64,000 nt of DNA. Origin: Klebsiella variicola. Lineage in GTDB: Bacteria; Pseudomonadota; Gammaproteobacteria; Enterobacterales; Enterobacteriaceae. Under the pieces are notes generated by a model. The model was not told where the DNA came from. It was given only the letters and a program-made list of their open reading frames with translations, and did no database searches. Position 1 is the stretch's first letter. Each line of letters starts with the position of its first letter. This document shows positions 8,374-17,529 of this stretch, piece by piece. The position numbers were made by a program, and so were the translations under genes. Location: NCBI RefSeq assembly GCF_000828055.2, contig NZ_CP010523.2:2294001-2358000 (forward strand), in the 5' to 3' direction.

Positions 8374-10322
8374 TGCCGGAGCTGGGCAACTTTTTATTGT
8401 GTCTGGCGGCGGGGCTGGCGCTGCTCCTGAGCGTCTATCCCCTGTGGGGCGCGGCGCGGCAGGACCGGCGGCTGATGGCCCTGGCCCGGCCGCTGGCCTG
8501 TGGGCTGTTCGCCTGTATCGGCGGCGCCTTCCTGCTGCTGGTGCACGCCTTCGTGGTCAATGACTTTACCGTCCGCTACGTGGCGGAAAACTCTAACAGC
8601 GCGCTGCCGGTGTGGTATCGGGTGGCGGCGACCTGGGGGGCGCACGAGGGCTCGCTGCTGCTGTGGGTCCTGCTGCTCAGCGTCTGGACCTTCGCCGTCG
8701 CCCTCTTCAGCCGCCGGATGCCGCTCGACGCCGTCGCCCGGGTGCTGGCGGTGATGGGGATGATCGCCTTTGGGTTCCTGCTGTTTATCCTCTTTACCTC
8801 CAACCCGTTCAGCCGCGGCCTGCCGCAGTACCCCATTGATGGCCGCGACCTCAATCCCCTGTTGCAGGATATCGGCATGATTTTCCATCCGCCGATCCTC
8901 TATATGGGTTACGTCGGCTTCTCGGTGGCTTTCGCCTTTGCCATCGCCTCGCTGTTGGCGGGGCGGCTGGATACTGCCTGGGCGCGCTGGTCGCGTCCCT
9001 GGACCCAGGCGGCATGGATGTTCCTCACCCTCGGCATCGTGCTGGGCTCGGCGTGGGCCTATTACGAACTGGGCTGGGGCGGCTGGTGGTTCTGGGACCC
9101 GGTGGAAAACGCCTCGTTTATGCCGTGGCTGGTGGGGACCGCGCTGTTACACTCCCTGGCGGTGACCGAGAAGCGCGGCAGTTTCCGCGCCTGGACGGTG
9201 CTGCTGGCCATCGCCGCCTTCTCTCTGTGTCTGCTGGGCACCTTCCTGGTGCGCTCCGGGGTGCTGGTCTCAGTGCATGCCTTCGCCTCGGATCCGTCGC
9301 GCGGGCTGTTTATTCTGGTACTGCTGATTGTCGCCATCGGCGGATCGCTGCTGCTGTACGCCCTGAAGGGCGGCCGGGTGCGGGCGCGGGTGGAACATAC
9401 GCTGTGGTCGCGCGAGTCGTTCCTGCTTGGCAACAATATCTTGCTGATGGCCGCGATGCTGGTGGTGCTCCTCGGAACGCTGCTGCCGCTGGTGCATAAA
9501 GAGCTGGGCCTCGGCAGCATCTCCATTGGCGAGCCGTTCTTCAATACCATGTTCACCGCCCTGATGGCGCCTTTTGCGCTGCTGCTGGGGCTGGGACCGC
9601 TGATCCGCTGGCGGCGCGATGACGTCGCCAGGCAGATTAAACGCCTGATTATTGCCCTGGTGGTGACGTTGTCACTTTCTCTGGCGCTGCCGTGGCTGCT
9701 GCAGGACCGTATCACCGCCATGGCGATCATCGGCCTGATGATGGCCCTGTGGGTGCTGATCTTCGCCCTGATGGAGGTTCACGAACGGGCCACCCATCGC
9801 CACGGCTTCTGGCGCGGCCTGCGCACTCTGACCCGCAGCCAGTGGGGGATGGTGCTCGGCCACGTCGGCGTGGCGGTGACCGTTATCGGCATCACCTTCA
9901 GCCAGAACTACAGCGTGGAACGCGATGTACGGATGCGCCCCGGCGACAGTATCGATATCCATCACTATCACTTTGTGTTTAACGGCGTGCGCAATATCGT
10001 CGGCCCCAACTGGACCGGCGGCGAAGGCATTATTGCCGTGACCCGCAACGGCCGCCCGGAAGCGACGCTGTATGCCGAGAAGCGCTTTTACACCGCCAGC
10101 CGGATGATGATGACCGAGGCGGCGATCAGCGGCGGGCTGACCCGCGATCTGTACGCCGCGCTGGGGGAAGAGCTGAGCGACGGCAGCTGGGCGGTGCGTC
10201 TGTACTATAAACCGTTCGTTCGCTGGATCTGGTACGGCGGGGTACTGATGGCCCTCGGCGGTCTGTGCTGCATGCTCGACCCGCGCTACCGGATGCGTAA
10301 GAAGCTGCAGGAGGCCTCATGA
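8370..10322 (+). CDS. ccmF: Cytochrome c haem lyase subunit CcmF
   Basis: The 650-residue polytopic membrane protein has the WWD haem-binding signature ([14 protein letters not shown], about residues 234-247) and many transmembrane helices, matching CcmF length. It accepts haem from CcmE and, with CcmH and CcmI, ligates it to CxxCH motifs of apocytochromes. Its start overlaps ccmE by 4 bases and its stop overlaps ccmG by 4 bases. Confidence 0.95.
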
Positions 10323-10873
10323 ACCGGAAGCTACTGTTTATCCCGCTGGTGCTGTTTCTGGCACTGGCCGCTGCGCTGTTCTGGCAACTGATGCGCAACG
10401 CCGATGGCGATGACCCGACGACCCTCGAGTCGGCGCTGATTGGCAAACCGCTGCCGGAATTTCGCCTTGAAGCGCTGAATACCCCCGGCCAGACGCTGGA
10501 CCGGCGCACGCTGATTGACGGCAAGCCGCTGCTGCTTAACGTCTGGGCCACCTGGTGTCCAACCTGTCGCGCCGAGCATCAGTTTCTCAACGGCCTGGCG
10601 CAGCAGGGCGTGCGGGTGGTGGGGATGAACTACAAAGACGATCGGCAGAAGGCGATGAGCTGGCTGCAGCGCCTGGGGAACCCGTACATGCTGAGCCTCT
10701 ACGATGGCAACGGCATGCTTGGCCTGGATCTCGGGGTCTATGGCGCGCCGGAGACGTTTCTCATCGACGGTCAGGGCATCATCCGCTGGCGGCACGCCGG
10801 CGACCTGAACGAACGGGTGTGGCGCGAGGAGCTCCAGCCGCTGTGGGATCAATACAACCGGAGGGCGGGCTGA
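10319..10873 (+). CDS. ccmG: Thiol:disulfide oxidoreductase CcmG/DsbE
   Basis: The 184-residue protein has an N-terminal membrane anchor (residues 5-23) and a periplasmic thioredoxin fold with the WCPTC active site (Cys80, Cys83). It reduces CcmH or the apocytochrome CxxCH cysteines before haem attachment. The stop overlaps the ccmH start by one base (TGATG). Confidence 0.94.
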   Translation: MNRKLLFIPLVLFLALAAALFWQLMRNADGDDPTTLESALIGKPLPEFRLEALNTPGQTLDRRTLIDGKPLLLNVWATWCPTCRAEHQFLNGLAQQGVRVVGMNYKDDRQKAMSWLQRLGNPYMLSLYDGNGMLGLDLGVYGAPETFLIDGQGIIRWRHAGDLNERVWREELQPLWDQYNRRAG

Positions 10874-11331
10874 TGAGATGTGCAATGGTCATCCTGCTGG
10901 CGCTGATGCTGACCGGCCAGGCGTGGGCCGCCATCGACACCTGGCAGTTTAAGGATGAGGCCCAGGAGCAGGCCTTCCGCGAGATCACCTCCCAGCTGCG
11001 CTGCCCGAAATGCCAGAACAACAGCATCGCCGACTCAAACGCGATGATTGCCGCTGATATGCGGCAGAAGGTGTACGAGCTGATGCAGCAGGGGAAAACG
11101 AAAGGGCAGATCGTTGACTATATGGTGGCCCGCTACGGTCATTTTGTCAGCTACGAGCCGCCGCTGACCGCGGGCACGGTGCTGCTGTGGCTGGGGCCGG
11201 GGCTGTTCGTGCTGGCGGGCGCGGGGGTGATTATCGCCCGCGCGCGTCGTCGCGACATTCCTGACGCGGCGCTCAGCGCTGAAGAGCGCCAGCGTCTGGA
11301 GGCATTATTGAAAGAAGGAAAAGAACGATGA
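10873..11331 (+). CDS. ccmH: Cytochrome c maturation protein CcmH (short form)
   Basis: The 152-residue protein has a signal peptide with AWA cleavage near residue 19, the LRCPKC redox motif (Cys44, Cys47) and one transmembrane helix near residues 100-120. It corresponds to the N-terminal half of E. coli CcmH; the TPR half is the separate next gene, ccmI. ATG at 10873 overlaps the ccmG stop, which fixes the start against the longer open frame. Confidence 0.93.
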   Translation: MRCAMVILLALMLTGQAWAAIDTWQFKDEAQEQAFREITSQLRCPKCQNNSIADSNAMIAADMRQKVYELMQQGKTKGQIVDYMVARYGHFVSYEPPLTAGTVLLWLGPGLFVLAGAGVIIARARRRDIPDAALSAEERQRLEALLKEGKER

Positions 11332-12170
11332 GCCTGTTGGTGGTTATCGTCGCGCTGCTGCTGGCTGGCGCGCTGGGGCTGCTTTATTACCCGTGGCCGG
11401 GCAAAGGGGCGGTGGACCGCGATGCCCTCAACCGCGTCCTGTACCAGTCGCGCCTGCAGGAGCTGGCGCAGGAGCGCGGCGAGGACAACCCGGCGCTGGT
11501 CGTCGAGCTGCAGCGCACGCTGCTGACGGATATTCCGCCCCAGGCACAGCCTGGCGAACGGCCGCTAAGCCGCTGGGCGCTGCTTCCGGGCGCGCTGCTG
11601 CTGGTGGTTCTGAGTCTGGGCCTGTATCTGAAAACCAGCGATATTGGCCAGGTGCTGCTCTGGCAGCAGGCTGAACGGCATTATCCTGCGCTATTGCAGC
11701 AGGTTAAGGACCCGACGGCGCCGCCGCTGCGTATGGATGAGCTGGCGGAGCTGCGGCTTGGCCTGCGCAGCCATCTGCAGACTACGCCGAACGACCTCGC
11801 CGGCTGGCAGCTGCTTGGGCGTCTTGGCCTGTTGTTGAACGATGGCGAGACAGCGATCGGCGCCTTTGGCCGGGCGCATGATCTGGCGGCGGATGACCCG
11901 GCGGCGGCTTTCGATTACGCCAGCGCGCTGGTGCGGGCGGGGGATAGCGGTCAGGTTCGGATGGGCGAGTTGCTGCTGCGTGACCTGCATCAGCGGCAGC
12001 CGAACAGCCTGCCGGTGCTGGAGATGCTGGCCCTGAGCGCGGTGCGTAATGAAGATTACCCCGAAGCCGTGGCAGCCTTGCAGGCGTTACTGGCCCGGCT
12101 GCCGGAAGGGGATGCGCGGCGCGAGGCGATCGTCCGCCAGCTGGCGCAAGCGCAGCAGCAGGCGCAGTAA
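11328..12170 (+). CDS. ccmI: Cytochrome c maturation TPR protein CcmI
   Basis: The 280-residue protein has two transmembrane segments (about residues 2-22 and 85-105) and then TPR-like helical repeats (about 150-270). CcmI delivers apocytochrome C-termini to the CcmFH lyase. It is encoded separately from ccmH here, whereas E. coli fuses the two. It overlaps ccmH by 4 bases and ends the operon. Confidence 0.9.
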   Translation: MSLLVVIVALLLAGALGLLYYPWPGKGAVDRDALNRVLYQSRLQELAQERGEDNPALVVELQRTLLTDIPPQAQPGERPLSRWALLPGALLLVVLSLGLYLKTSDIGQVLLWQQAERHYPALLQQVKDPTAPPLRMDELAELRLGLRSHLQTTPNDLAGWQLLGRLGLLLNDGETAIGAFGRAHDLAADDPAAAFDYASALVRAGDSGQVRMGELLLRDLHQRQPNSLPVLEMLALSAVRNEDYPEAVAALQALLARLPEGDARREAIVRQLAQAQQQAQ

Positions 12171-12239
12171 CAGCCCGGCGGCGCTGCGCAGGCGCGGGCC
12201 AGGGGCATGCCACCAGAAGAGTACGGGCGGCCCTGTTTT

Positions 12240-12360
12240 TGTAGGCCGGGTCAGGCGCAGCCGCCACCCGGCAAAATAACGGCACAAGAGTGGCACAACC
12301 GCGTAGCCGGATAAGGCGCCACGCGCCGCCATCCGGGATTTTCCGAGCCGGCGCTACGCT
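12240..12360. repeat. REP/BIME-type repeats downstream of ccm
   Basis: Two REP-like imperfect palindromes are seen: GTAGGCCGGG...CACCCGGC at 12241-12272, and GTAGCCGGATAAGGCG...CCATCCGG with a following copy ending GCGCTACGC at 12302-12360. They resemble the enterobacterial REP consensus. They lie between the ccm operon and a convergent acetyltransferase gene, the usual extragenic location. The remaining bases of 12171-12434 show no gene. Confidence 0.7.
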
Positions 12361-12434
12361 TAGCCGCTAGCGCGTGACGTCTCCTGGTGTCGATCACGCC
12401 TGCTGTGTGCCAGAGCGGACGTCGTAATGTTTGT

Positions 12435-12953
12435 TCAGCTAACACCCGTTGAGCGTTTCATAATGATATCTCTCTGGGGATCTGTCCCAACCTGGAAGAT
12501 ATGTTCACCCACCTCGGTAAACCCAAGCTTACGGTAAAAAGAGATTGCCCTTGGGTTATGTTCCCAGACACCTAACCAGACAATATCCGATCCCTGTGCC
12601 GCAAATTCAGCAAAGCACTTGTGTATCAGCGCTTGTGCAAAACCTTTGCCATGATAAGGTTCATCGATATACAGACTCAGGATTTCCCCGGCGTGAATGC
12701 TATTTACACAGGGAGGAAATGCTTCCCACCTCAGTTGGGCATACCCTATCAGTTTGCTTTCGTATTCGCAGACTAATGTAATCCAGTCTTCTCTGAGGAT
12801 TTCTTGCAACTGAGTATCTGTTGAATAACTTGCCTGGCAGTGAAGCTCCATATCCTTCTGAGTATTACCCGCTTCAAACGTTTTTCTAAAGGTGCGTTCG
12901 GCTAAAATGGCAAGCTCTTCTGCATCAGAGGGACGGGCCCTACGGATTAACAT
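12435..12953 (-). CDS. GNAT-family N-acetyltransferase
   Basis: The 172-residue protein has the GNAT acetyl-CoA loop near residues 99-110 (YHGKGFAQALI) and the conserved ending NPRAISFYRKLGFTEVG. It would transfer an acetyl group to an amine on a small molecule or protein N-terminus; the acceptor is not predictable. It sits just before another GNAT gene on the same strand, 25 bases apart. Base composition is lower in GC than the ccm operon. Confidence 0.88.
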   Translation of the reverse strand: MLIRRARPSDAEELAILAERTFRKTFEAGNTQKDMELHCQASYSTDTQLQEILREDWITLVCEYESKLIGYAQLRWEAFPPCVNSIHAGEILSLYIDEPYHGKGFAQALIHKCFAEFAAQGSDIVWLGVWEHNPRAISFYRKLGFTEVGEHIFQVGTDPQRDIIMKRSTGVS

Positions 12954-12978
12954 TTATCATTACTCTCAAAAAATAGTC

Positions 12979-13440
12979 TTACTTTTGCCCGGGTTGACGA
13001 TAAATATCGGGTCGATTGATTTGCCAGACAAAATCTGGTTGGTTCAATGGGTTATACCCCAGCTTCTGGTATAGCCAGGGCGCGCTAGAGGTTACCAGCA
13101 TTATCCGTCGCAGGCGTGACATCACGGGATGGGCGTGACAGCATTCAATCAGCCAACGACCAAGACCACTTTTCTGATACTCGTTCAGCACGTAGACGTC
13201 GCACAAATAACCAAAAGTGGCATAGTCGGTGACCAGACGGGCGAAGCCGATTTGTCTTGTTCCATCCAGAAGCGCAAAACAAAGGCTGTTCTGGATTGAT
13301 ATTCTGACCGTTTCAGCATCAATGCCAGGCGCCCAGGACGATTGCGAGAGGTAATCGTGAATGGCTTCCTGCTGAAAAAAGGCGGGATCGGTTGTGACAG
13401 TAAACTGGCCTTGGGTAAAACGCAGATGCTGATTATCCAC
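12979..13440 (-). CDS. GNAT-family N-acetyltransferase, GTG start
   Basis: I place the start at GTG 13440, because AAGGAGT (13447-13453 on the complementary strand) lies 7 bases upstream; an ATG at 13476 would put that ribosome site inside the gene. The resulting 153-residue protein has a GNAT fold with the acetyl-CoA loop KSGLGRWL near residues 90-97. Relatives include many Enterobacteriaceae YjhQ/YncA-like acetyltransferases of unknown substrate. The pair with the neighbouring GNAT gene is probably one transcript. Confidence 0.85.
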   Translation of the reverse strand: MDNQHLRFTQGQFTVTTDPAFFQQEAIHDYLSQSSWAPGIDAETVRISIQNSLCFALLDGTRQIGFARLVTDYATFGYLCDVYVLNEYQKSGLGRWLIECCHAHPVMSRLRRIMLVTSSAPWLYQKLGYNPLNQPDFVWQINRPDIYRQPGQK

Positions 13441-13502
13441 TAAACGACTCCTTGCAAACTTGCTTTGATGAGACAAGCCCTACAGGCATACCGGGCAACC
13501 AC

Positions 13503-14105
13503 TCAGGATGTTTTCTCATGTACTGTCATGATAAATACCAGCGGGCTCTCCCCCTGGTTTTCGTAGAAATGAGGAACGTCCGTTCTGGCCGTTGCCGAAC
13601 AGCCGGTTTTTACCCGATACAAATGGTCCTTTACCCCCAATGTGAGCATGCCCGACTGAACATAAAACAGTTCAAGCGTTCCTTCCGTGTGGCCCGGTGA
13701 AGCAAACTTTTCCCCCGGCTGCATTTCCCACATCCAGAGCTCGGTCATATCAGGCCCACCCGACCCTGCGAGCAGTCTTGCTCTCCCGCCTTTTTCACCT
13801 TCCCACAATTCTGGGATCTCATCTTCAGCAATGAGATGCACAGTCGGTTTGGAACTGACATCCACAAAATCAGCCACCGAAACCCCCATCGCGGTAGCCA
13901 GGCGGCATAACAGAGCAATGCTGGGATTGGCCCGGCATCCTTCTATCTCAACCAGCGCTCCCTTGCTGACGCCGGCTCGACGGGAGAGTTCATCGAGGGA
14001 GATTTTCTTTTGCTTACGATACTGTTTAATTCGCTGAGATACGGCTTCATTCACCGTGTTGACGATAGCATTTGCATCGGTCATTAAATTGACTTTTTTG
14101 GTCAT
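13503..14105 (-). CDS. XRE-family regulator with C-terminal cupin domain
   Basis: The 200-residue protein has a helix-turn-helix of XRE type at about residues 20-72 (SLDELSRRAGVSKGALVEIE) and a cupin barrel at about 120-195. This two-domain form usually senses a small metabolite in the cupin and represses nearby genes. It is divergent from the B3/B4 gene with a 43-base gap, so it probably controls it. Two starts are possible (14105 and 14084); both sit in copies of a short repeat, aatgaccgatg. Confidence 0.87.
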   Translation of the reverse strand: MTKKVNLMTDANAIVNTVNEAVSQRIKQYRKQKKISLDELSRRAGVSKGALVEIEGCRANPSIALLCRLATAMGVSVADFVDVSSKPTVHLIAEDEIPELWEGEKGGRARLLAGSGGPDMTELWMWEMQPGEKFASPGHTEGTLELFYVQSGMLTLGVKDHLYRVKTGCSATARTDVPHFYENQGESPLVFIMTVHEKTS

Positions 14106-14148
14106 CGGTCATTATCATAGAATAAATTAGTCATTAAAGGATTATCAC

Positions 14149-14844
14149 GTGTTAACCGTCTCTCCGTCAATTGCCCCTGAAATTTATCGTATTGCCCCAG
14201 GTTTTCGGGCACTCAGTATCTGCGTAAAAGCTGCGCCAGTGCTTCATCCCGACGCTGGAGAAATCGCGCTGCGGGAAGCCTGTGAAGCCGTTGTGGCCGG
14301 CGAACCGGAATGGGCGGGATCTCATCTGGCAGCCTGGGCCGACGTTTTTCAAAAGTTTGGTGCTAAACCTAAACGCACCCCTTGCTCAGCTGATGCGTTA
14401 CGTAAGCGCGTATTACGTGACGGAACGATGCCCGCGCTCGATCCCATCGTTGATCTTTATAACGCCGTGAGTCTCCGCTACGCCGTACCGGTTGGTGGGG
14501 AGAATATCTCTGCCTATCAGGGGTCACCACGTCTGGCTGTGGCAAACGGAACAGAGCCTTTTGATACCGTCAAAGAGGGTGAAACGGCCGTTGAATATCC
14601 TTCACAAGGAGAGGTTATCTGGTGTGATGATACCGGCGCGACCTGCCGCCGCTGGAACTGGCGACAGGGGATCAGAACCCGTCTGGGCGTGGACGCTCAG
14701 CAAATGTGGTTCATTCTGGAAAGCCTGCCGCAGATGCCGCTGGAGAAACTGCACGAAGCCGGGAAGATGCTGACCGACGGCCTGGAAAAAATGATGCCCG
14801 GCCTGTGGTTTGACGTTGCTCTCATCGAAGAACAACAGCAGTAA
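14149..14844 (+). CDS. Free-standing B3/B4 domain protein
   Basis: The 231-residue protein matches the B3/B4 domain that binds or edits tRNA in the phenylalanyl-tRNA synthetase beta subunit, with the typical DLYNAVSLRYAVPVGGENI core near residues 103-121. Free-standing copies are thought to be trans-editing or amino-acid sensing proteins, but no function is firmly established. It is preceded by a XRE-cupin regulator and followed by a broken dihydrodipicolinate-synthase-like gene, a common neighbourhood for this family in enterics. Confidence 0.82.
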   Translation: MLTVSPSIAPEIYRIAPGFRALSICVKAAPVLHPDAGEIALREACEAVVAGEPEWAGSHLAAWADVFQKFGAKPKRTPCSADALRKRVLRDGTMPALDPIVDLYNAVSLRYAVPVGGENISAYQGSPRLAVANGTEPFDTVKEGETAVEYPSQGEVIWCDDTGATCRRWNWRQGIRTRLGVDAQQMWFILESLPQMPLEKLHEAGKMLTDGLEKMMPGLWFDVALIEEQQQ

Positions 14845-14865
14845 TATCCTTCAGGAGAAACAGGT

Positions 14866-15380
14866 ATGTTTAGCGGTTATCGGCGTTTCCATTAACCCCA
14901 ATAGCCGCCAGCGGCGTGGATGAAAAGGGGTTCAGCCATATGCTTTCCCGCCGTACAGATGCTCGGGTTGATTCTATGGGCATCCTGGGGTCAACCGCAC
15001 GCTACGCCTATCTGACCCGGGAGCAGCGCAAGCGCGTAGCCACTCTGGCAAAACAGCATGCCGGGGACATCCCGGTTATGGTCTGTGTGGGATCGGTCCG
15101 TATCGACGCCATTCTACATCTGGCTGATGATGCCCAGGCAGCTGGCGCGAATGTCCTGTTACTCCCGGCGGTCAGCTACCAGTCACTCCGTGACGACGAA
15201 GTCTTCTCACGCTTCGAGGCCGTTACCCGGCACCTGTCTGTACCAGTGTGTATCTCTGAAAATCCGGGCACGACGCATTTTACCTTTACGGACGAACTCC
15301 ATGGTCGTCTCTCATCACTTAAGGGTGTTAGCTCGGTCATGTTCCCTGACGAGCTGACAGCTGGCAAAAGGAATCATTGA
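14866..15380 (+). pseudogene. Dihydrodipicolinate synthase/NAL-family lyase, frameshifted and truncated
   Basis: An ATG at 14866 with an AGGAG site opens MFSG and then leaves frame: adding one base after GG at about 14875 would restore the reading LSAFPLTPIAASGVDEKGFS. From 14916 the correct frame runs through the TIM-barrel start, including an LGSTARYAYLT motif (normally GSTGEY-like) and a SENPGTTHF strand. Homology stops near 15345, at about half the usual 290 residues, before the Schiff-base lysine. The start frameshift, the mutated glycine motif and the missing C-terminal half make it non-functional. Confidence 0.8.
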
Positions 15381-15513
15381 TACACTCGCTCAGCTCCCAC
15401 TAGTCCTGATAGCGAAACGACCCCGGGAATGGATGTGGTACGAAGCGCCTGGTAAGAAGGTCAAAGGGATTGCCGCTGAAGACGCGGTATTCACTGATCA
15501 TTTCATCTGGTAG
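15358..15513 (+). pseudogene. Unidentified C-terminal gene remnant fused after the broken lyase
   Basis: A frame open from 15358 to a TAG at 15511-15513 encodes about 51 residues (QLAKGIIDTLAQLP... ending DHFIW). It reads like real protein with no start codon. It would join in frame to the lyase fragment's last residues if one A were removed from the AAAA at 15366-15369. I do not recognise the family. It probably marks a deletion junction. Confidence 0.4.
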
Positions 15514-15575
15514 CCTGTCACTCGCGCCGTTGGTAACGTGAAGATTCATGGTTAATTTTGGAATTCGGACGATTT

Positions 15576-15938
15576 ATGCAAGCTATCAGACTATTCACCC
15601 TGATTCTGCCATTGTTCCTGGCACTCTGCGCCGGTATACCGGCCAGCGCCAGCACACCTTCAGGCAGCATTTCCTCTGCAAACACAGCAATTACCACTCA
15701 TGATAAGAACGGAAATCTCCTGCCGAATGCTCTGCGGATTCAGTATGATGTTGATTCAGATGGCAGAGTTCAGAATGTTAAGATACTGGAATCGACAACG
15801 ACTCCGGAGTTTGAACATAAAATCATCGAGAAAATGATGAGTAAATGGCGCTTTGAAAAGGGGAAACCGGGAATAGCTAAAAGAGTAGTCGTCATGATCC
15901 AACCCAAATCAGCCGACGGTCCCGCGAATAAGCAGTAA
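15576..15938 (+). CDS. Secreted TonB-C-terminal-like domain protein
   Basis: The 120-residue protein starts at ATG 15576; a TTG at 15558 is less likely. It has a signal peptide (hydrophobic residues 5-20, ASA cleavage near 23-25). The mature part has the TonB C-terminal pattern: YDVDSDGRVQNVKIL, then an amphipathic helix and MMSKWRFEKGKPG. Such short periplasmic proteins are TonB/TolA C-domain relatives without the membrane energiser segment. Role unknown. It follows decayed sequence and precedes an S66 peptidase. Confidence 0.75.
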   Translation: MQAIRLFTLILPLFLALCAGIPASASTPSGSISSANTAITTHDKNGNLLPNALRIQYDVDSDGRVQNVKILESTTTPEFEHKIIEKMMSKWRFEKGKPGIAKRVVVMIQPKSADGPANKQ

Positions 15939-16116
15939 GCACTTTTGAGGATTAGTCGCCTGACGCATCATCTACGCCGGTAAAGTCCCTTGGGTGCCAT
16001 GAGCAGACCTTTTAAAGGCTCATAGAAAAAACAAGCGGAGTGTTCGCCTGTTAATTTTACATCCTGGCTTTAATTATGGATTATGGAATTCTATATGTTC
16101 TGAAAAGGATTTATCC

Positions 16117-17154
16117 ATGAGTGTCCTCTTTCCACCCAGGCTGGCTCCAGGAGATGTTATTGGTGTAACCGCTCCCTCTTCTGGCGTACCTGAACATCTG
16201 CATCCCAGACTGGAACTCGCCATAAAAAATCTAAAGAAAAGAGGTTACCAGGTCCGCCAAGGACACTGCTTACGCTCGCAGCACAAAAATAAAAGCGCCA
16301 CTAAATTTTCTCGCGTTGAAGAATTAATGTCTTATCTTACTGACCCAGATATAAAAGCTGTTATGCCACCTTGGGGCGGTGATCTGGCGATGGAATTACT
16401 TGATTTGATTGATTTTGATCTGTTGTCCCGGTCTAAACCAAAATGGTTTGTGGGCTTTTCAGATCTTAGTACACTTCATTTCCCACTGACGACGATATCG
16501 GGCTGGGCTACTTTGCATGGGCCGAACCTCATGGATCTTGGCGCTCAAAAGTTAGATGCCACCACTCAGGCCGTATGGGAAATTCTGGAATCGAATCGGG
16601 GAACTGTAATCAAACAGTACTCTTCAACAGCATTTCAAGCGGATGAAAATCAATGGGGAACAGCGTCAGACGGAGGTTTCAATCTGACCCAAAAAACACA
16701 GTGGAAACGCCTTGATGGTGTTACATCTTCTCTGACATTTAGCGGGAAACTGATCGGCGGCTGCCTCGAAATAATATCCAGGTTAGCAGGTACACCATTC
16801 GGGAATGTGCCCTTGTTCAAGGCGAGCAATAGCCCTCAAGGAATAATCCTCTATTTTGAAAATGTGGAAATGGCTCCCTGTGAATTAACACGCGCATTAT
16901 TTAGCTTACGATTACAGGGTTGGTTTGATAACTTAAATGGTGTTCTTATCGGCAGAAGTGCTGCACCCGACGTAAGCGACCCGACTAAACATAATTATCT
17001 GGATGCCCTTAAAGCCGCTTTTGAGAATATTGCCGTGCCCGTACTCTATGATGTTGATATTGGTCACATGCCTCCTCAAATATCCCTGGTAAATGGAGCC
17101 GATGCGACGGTATTTTTCGCTGAAAATGGTAGCTGGGTAACTCAGCAGTTGTAG
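16117..17154 (+). CDS. S66-family LD-carboxypeptidase / MccF-like serine peptidase
   Basis: The 345-residue protein has the S66 fold. The nucleophile is Ser115 in VGFSDLST; Glu248 (YFENVE) and His317 (DIGHMPP) fit the Ser-Glu-His triad. The family contains LdcA, which trims murein tetrapeptides, and MccF, which hydrolyses processed microcin C. There is no signal peptide, so action is cytoplasmic. The gene is clearly more AT-rich than its surroundings, suggesting recent transfer. MccF versus LdcA cannot be settled by eye; the substrate-loop region around residues 165-210 would decide. Confidence 0.85.
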   Translation: MSVLFPPRLAPGDVIGVTAPSSGVPEHLHPRLELAIKNLKKRGYQVRQGHCLRSQHKNKSATKFSRVEELMSYLTDPDIKAVMPPWGGDLAMELLDLIDFDLLSRSKPKWFVGFSDLSTLHFPLTTISGWATLHGPNLMDLGAQKLDATTQAVWEILESNRGTVIKQYSSTAFQADENQWGTASDGGFNLTQKTQWKRLDGVTSSLTFSGKLIGGCLEIISRLAGTPFGNVPLFKASNSPQGIILYFENVEMAPCELTRALFSLRLQGWFDNLNGVLIGRSAAPDVSDPTKHNYLDALKAAFENIAVPVLYDVDIGHMPPQISLVNGADATVFFAENGSWVTQQL

Positions 17155-17529
17155 ATAAGGCAGTATTAATCACAAAGGCGGGCCTTGCTGTTCTTTTGCA
17201 CTGAAGATCCGCTCTTCGTTCAGAGCGGACCTCACGGCGCTTCAGAGGGGCCGCGCTTTGTCAGAAATAGCCGTTTAACATGGCGATCGTTTACGTCGTG
17301 CATTAAGCAATGCCTGAGTGCCGGGAGCGGACATTGTATGAACGTTAGTAATTTAGCAGACTCATCCCCTTTATCTAATTTCTTGCATATCTCCCTGGCA
17401 GTACCTGAACGAGACGATAAGGGATGAACGATTGTCCTTAAGGGATATAAATCCAGCCTGGTCGTCACGTCACTGATACGGCATTTCTTTAAAGATGCCT
17501 GCGTCTCTTGTTTCATTCACGTCCGAGTC
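17155..17529. other. Non-coding stretch between S66 peptidase and quinone oxidoreductase
   Basis: No supported gene is seen in these 375 bases. A perfect 8-base hairpin, tccgctct-tcgttc-agagcgga, is at 17208-17229 and may serve as a weak terminator. The rest looks like decayed sequence with many stops in all frames. Confidence 0.5.
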
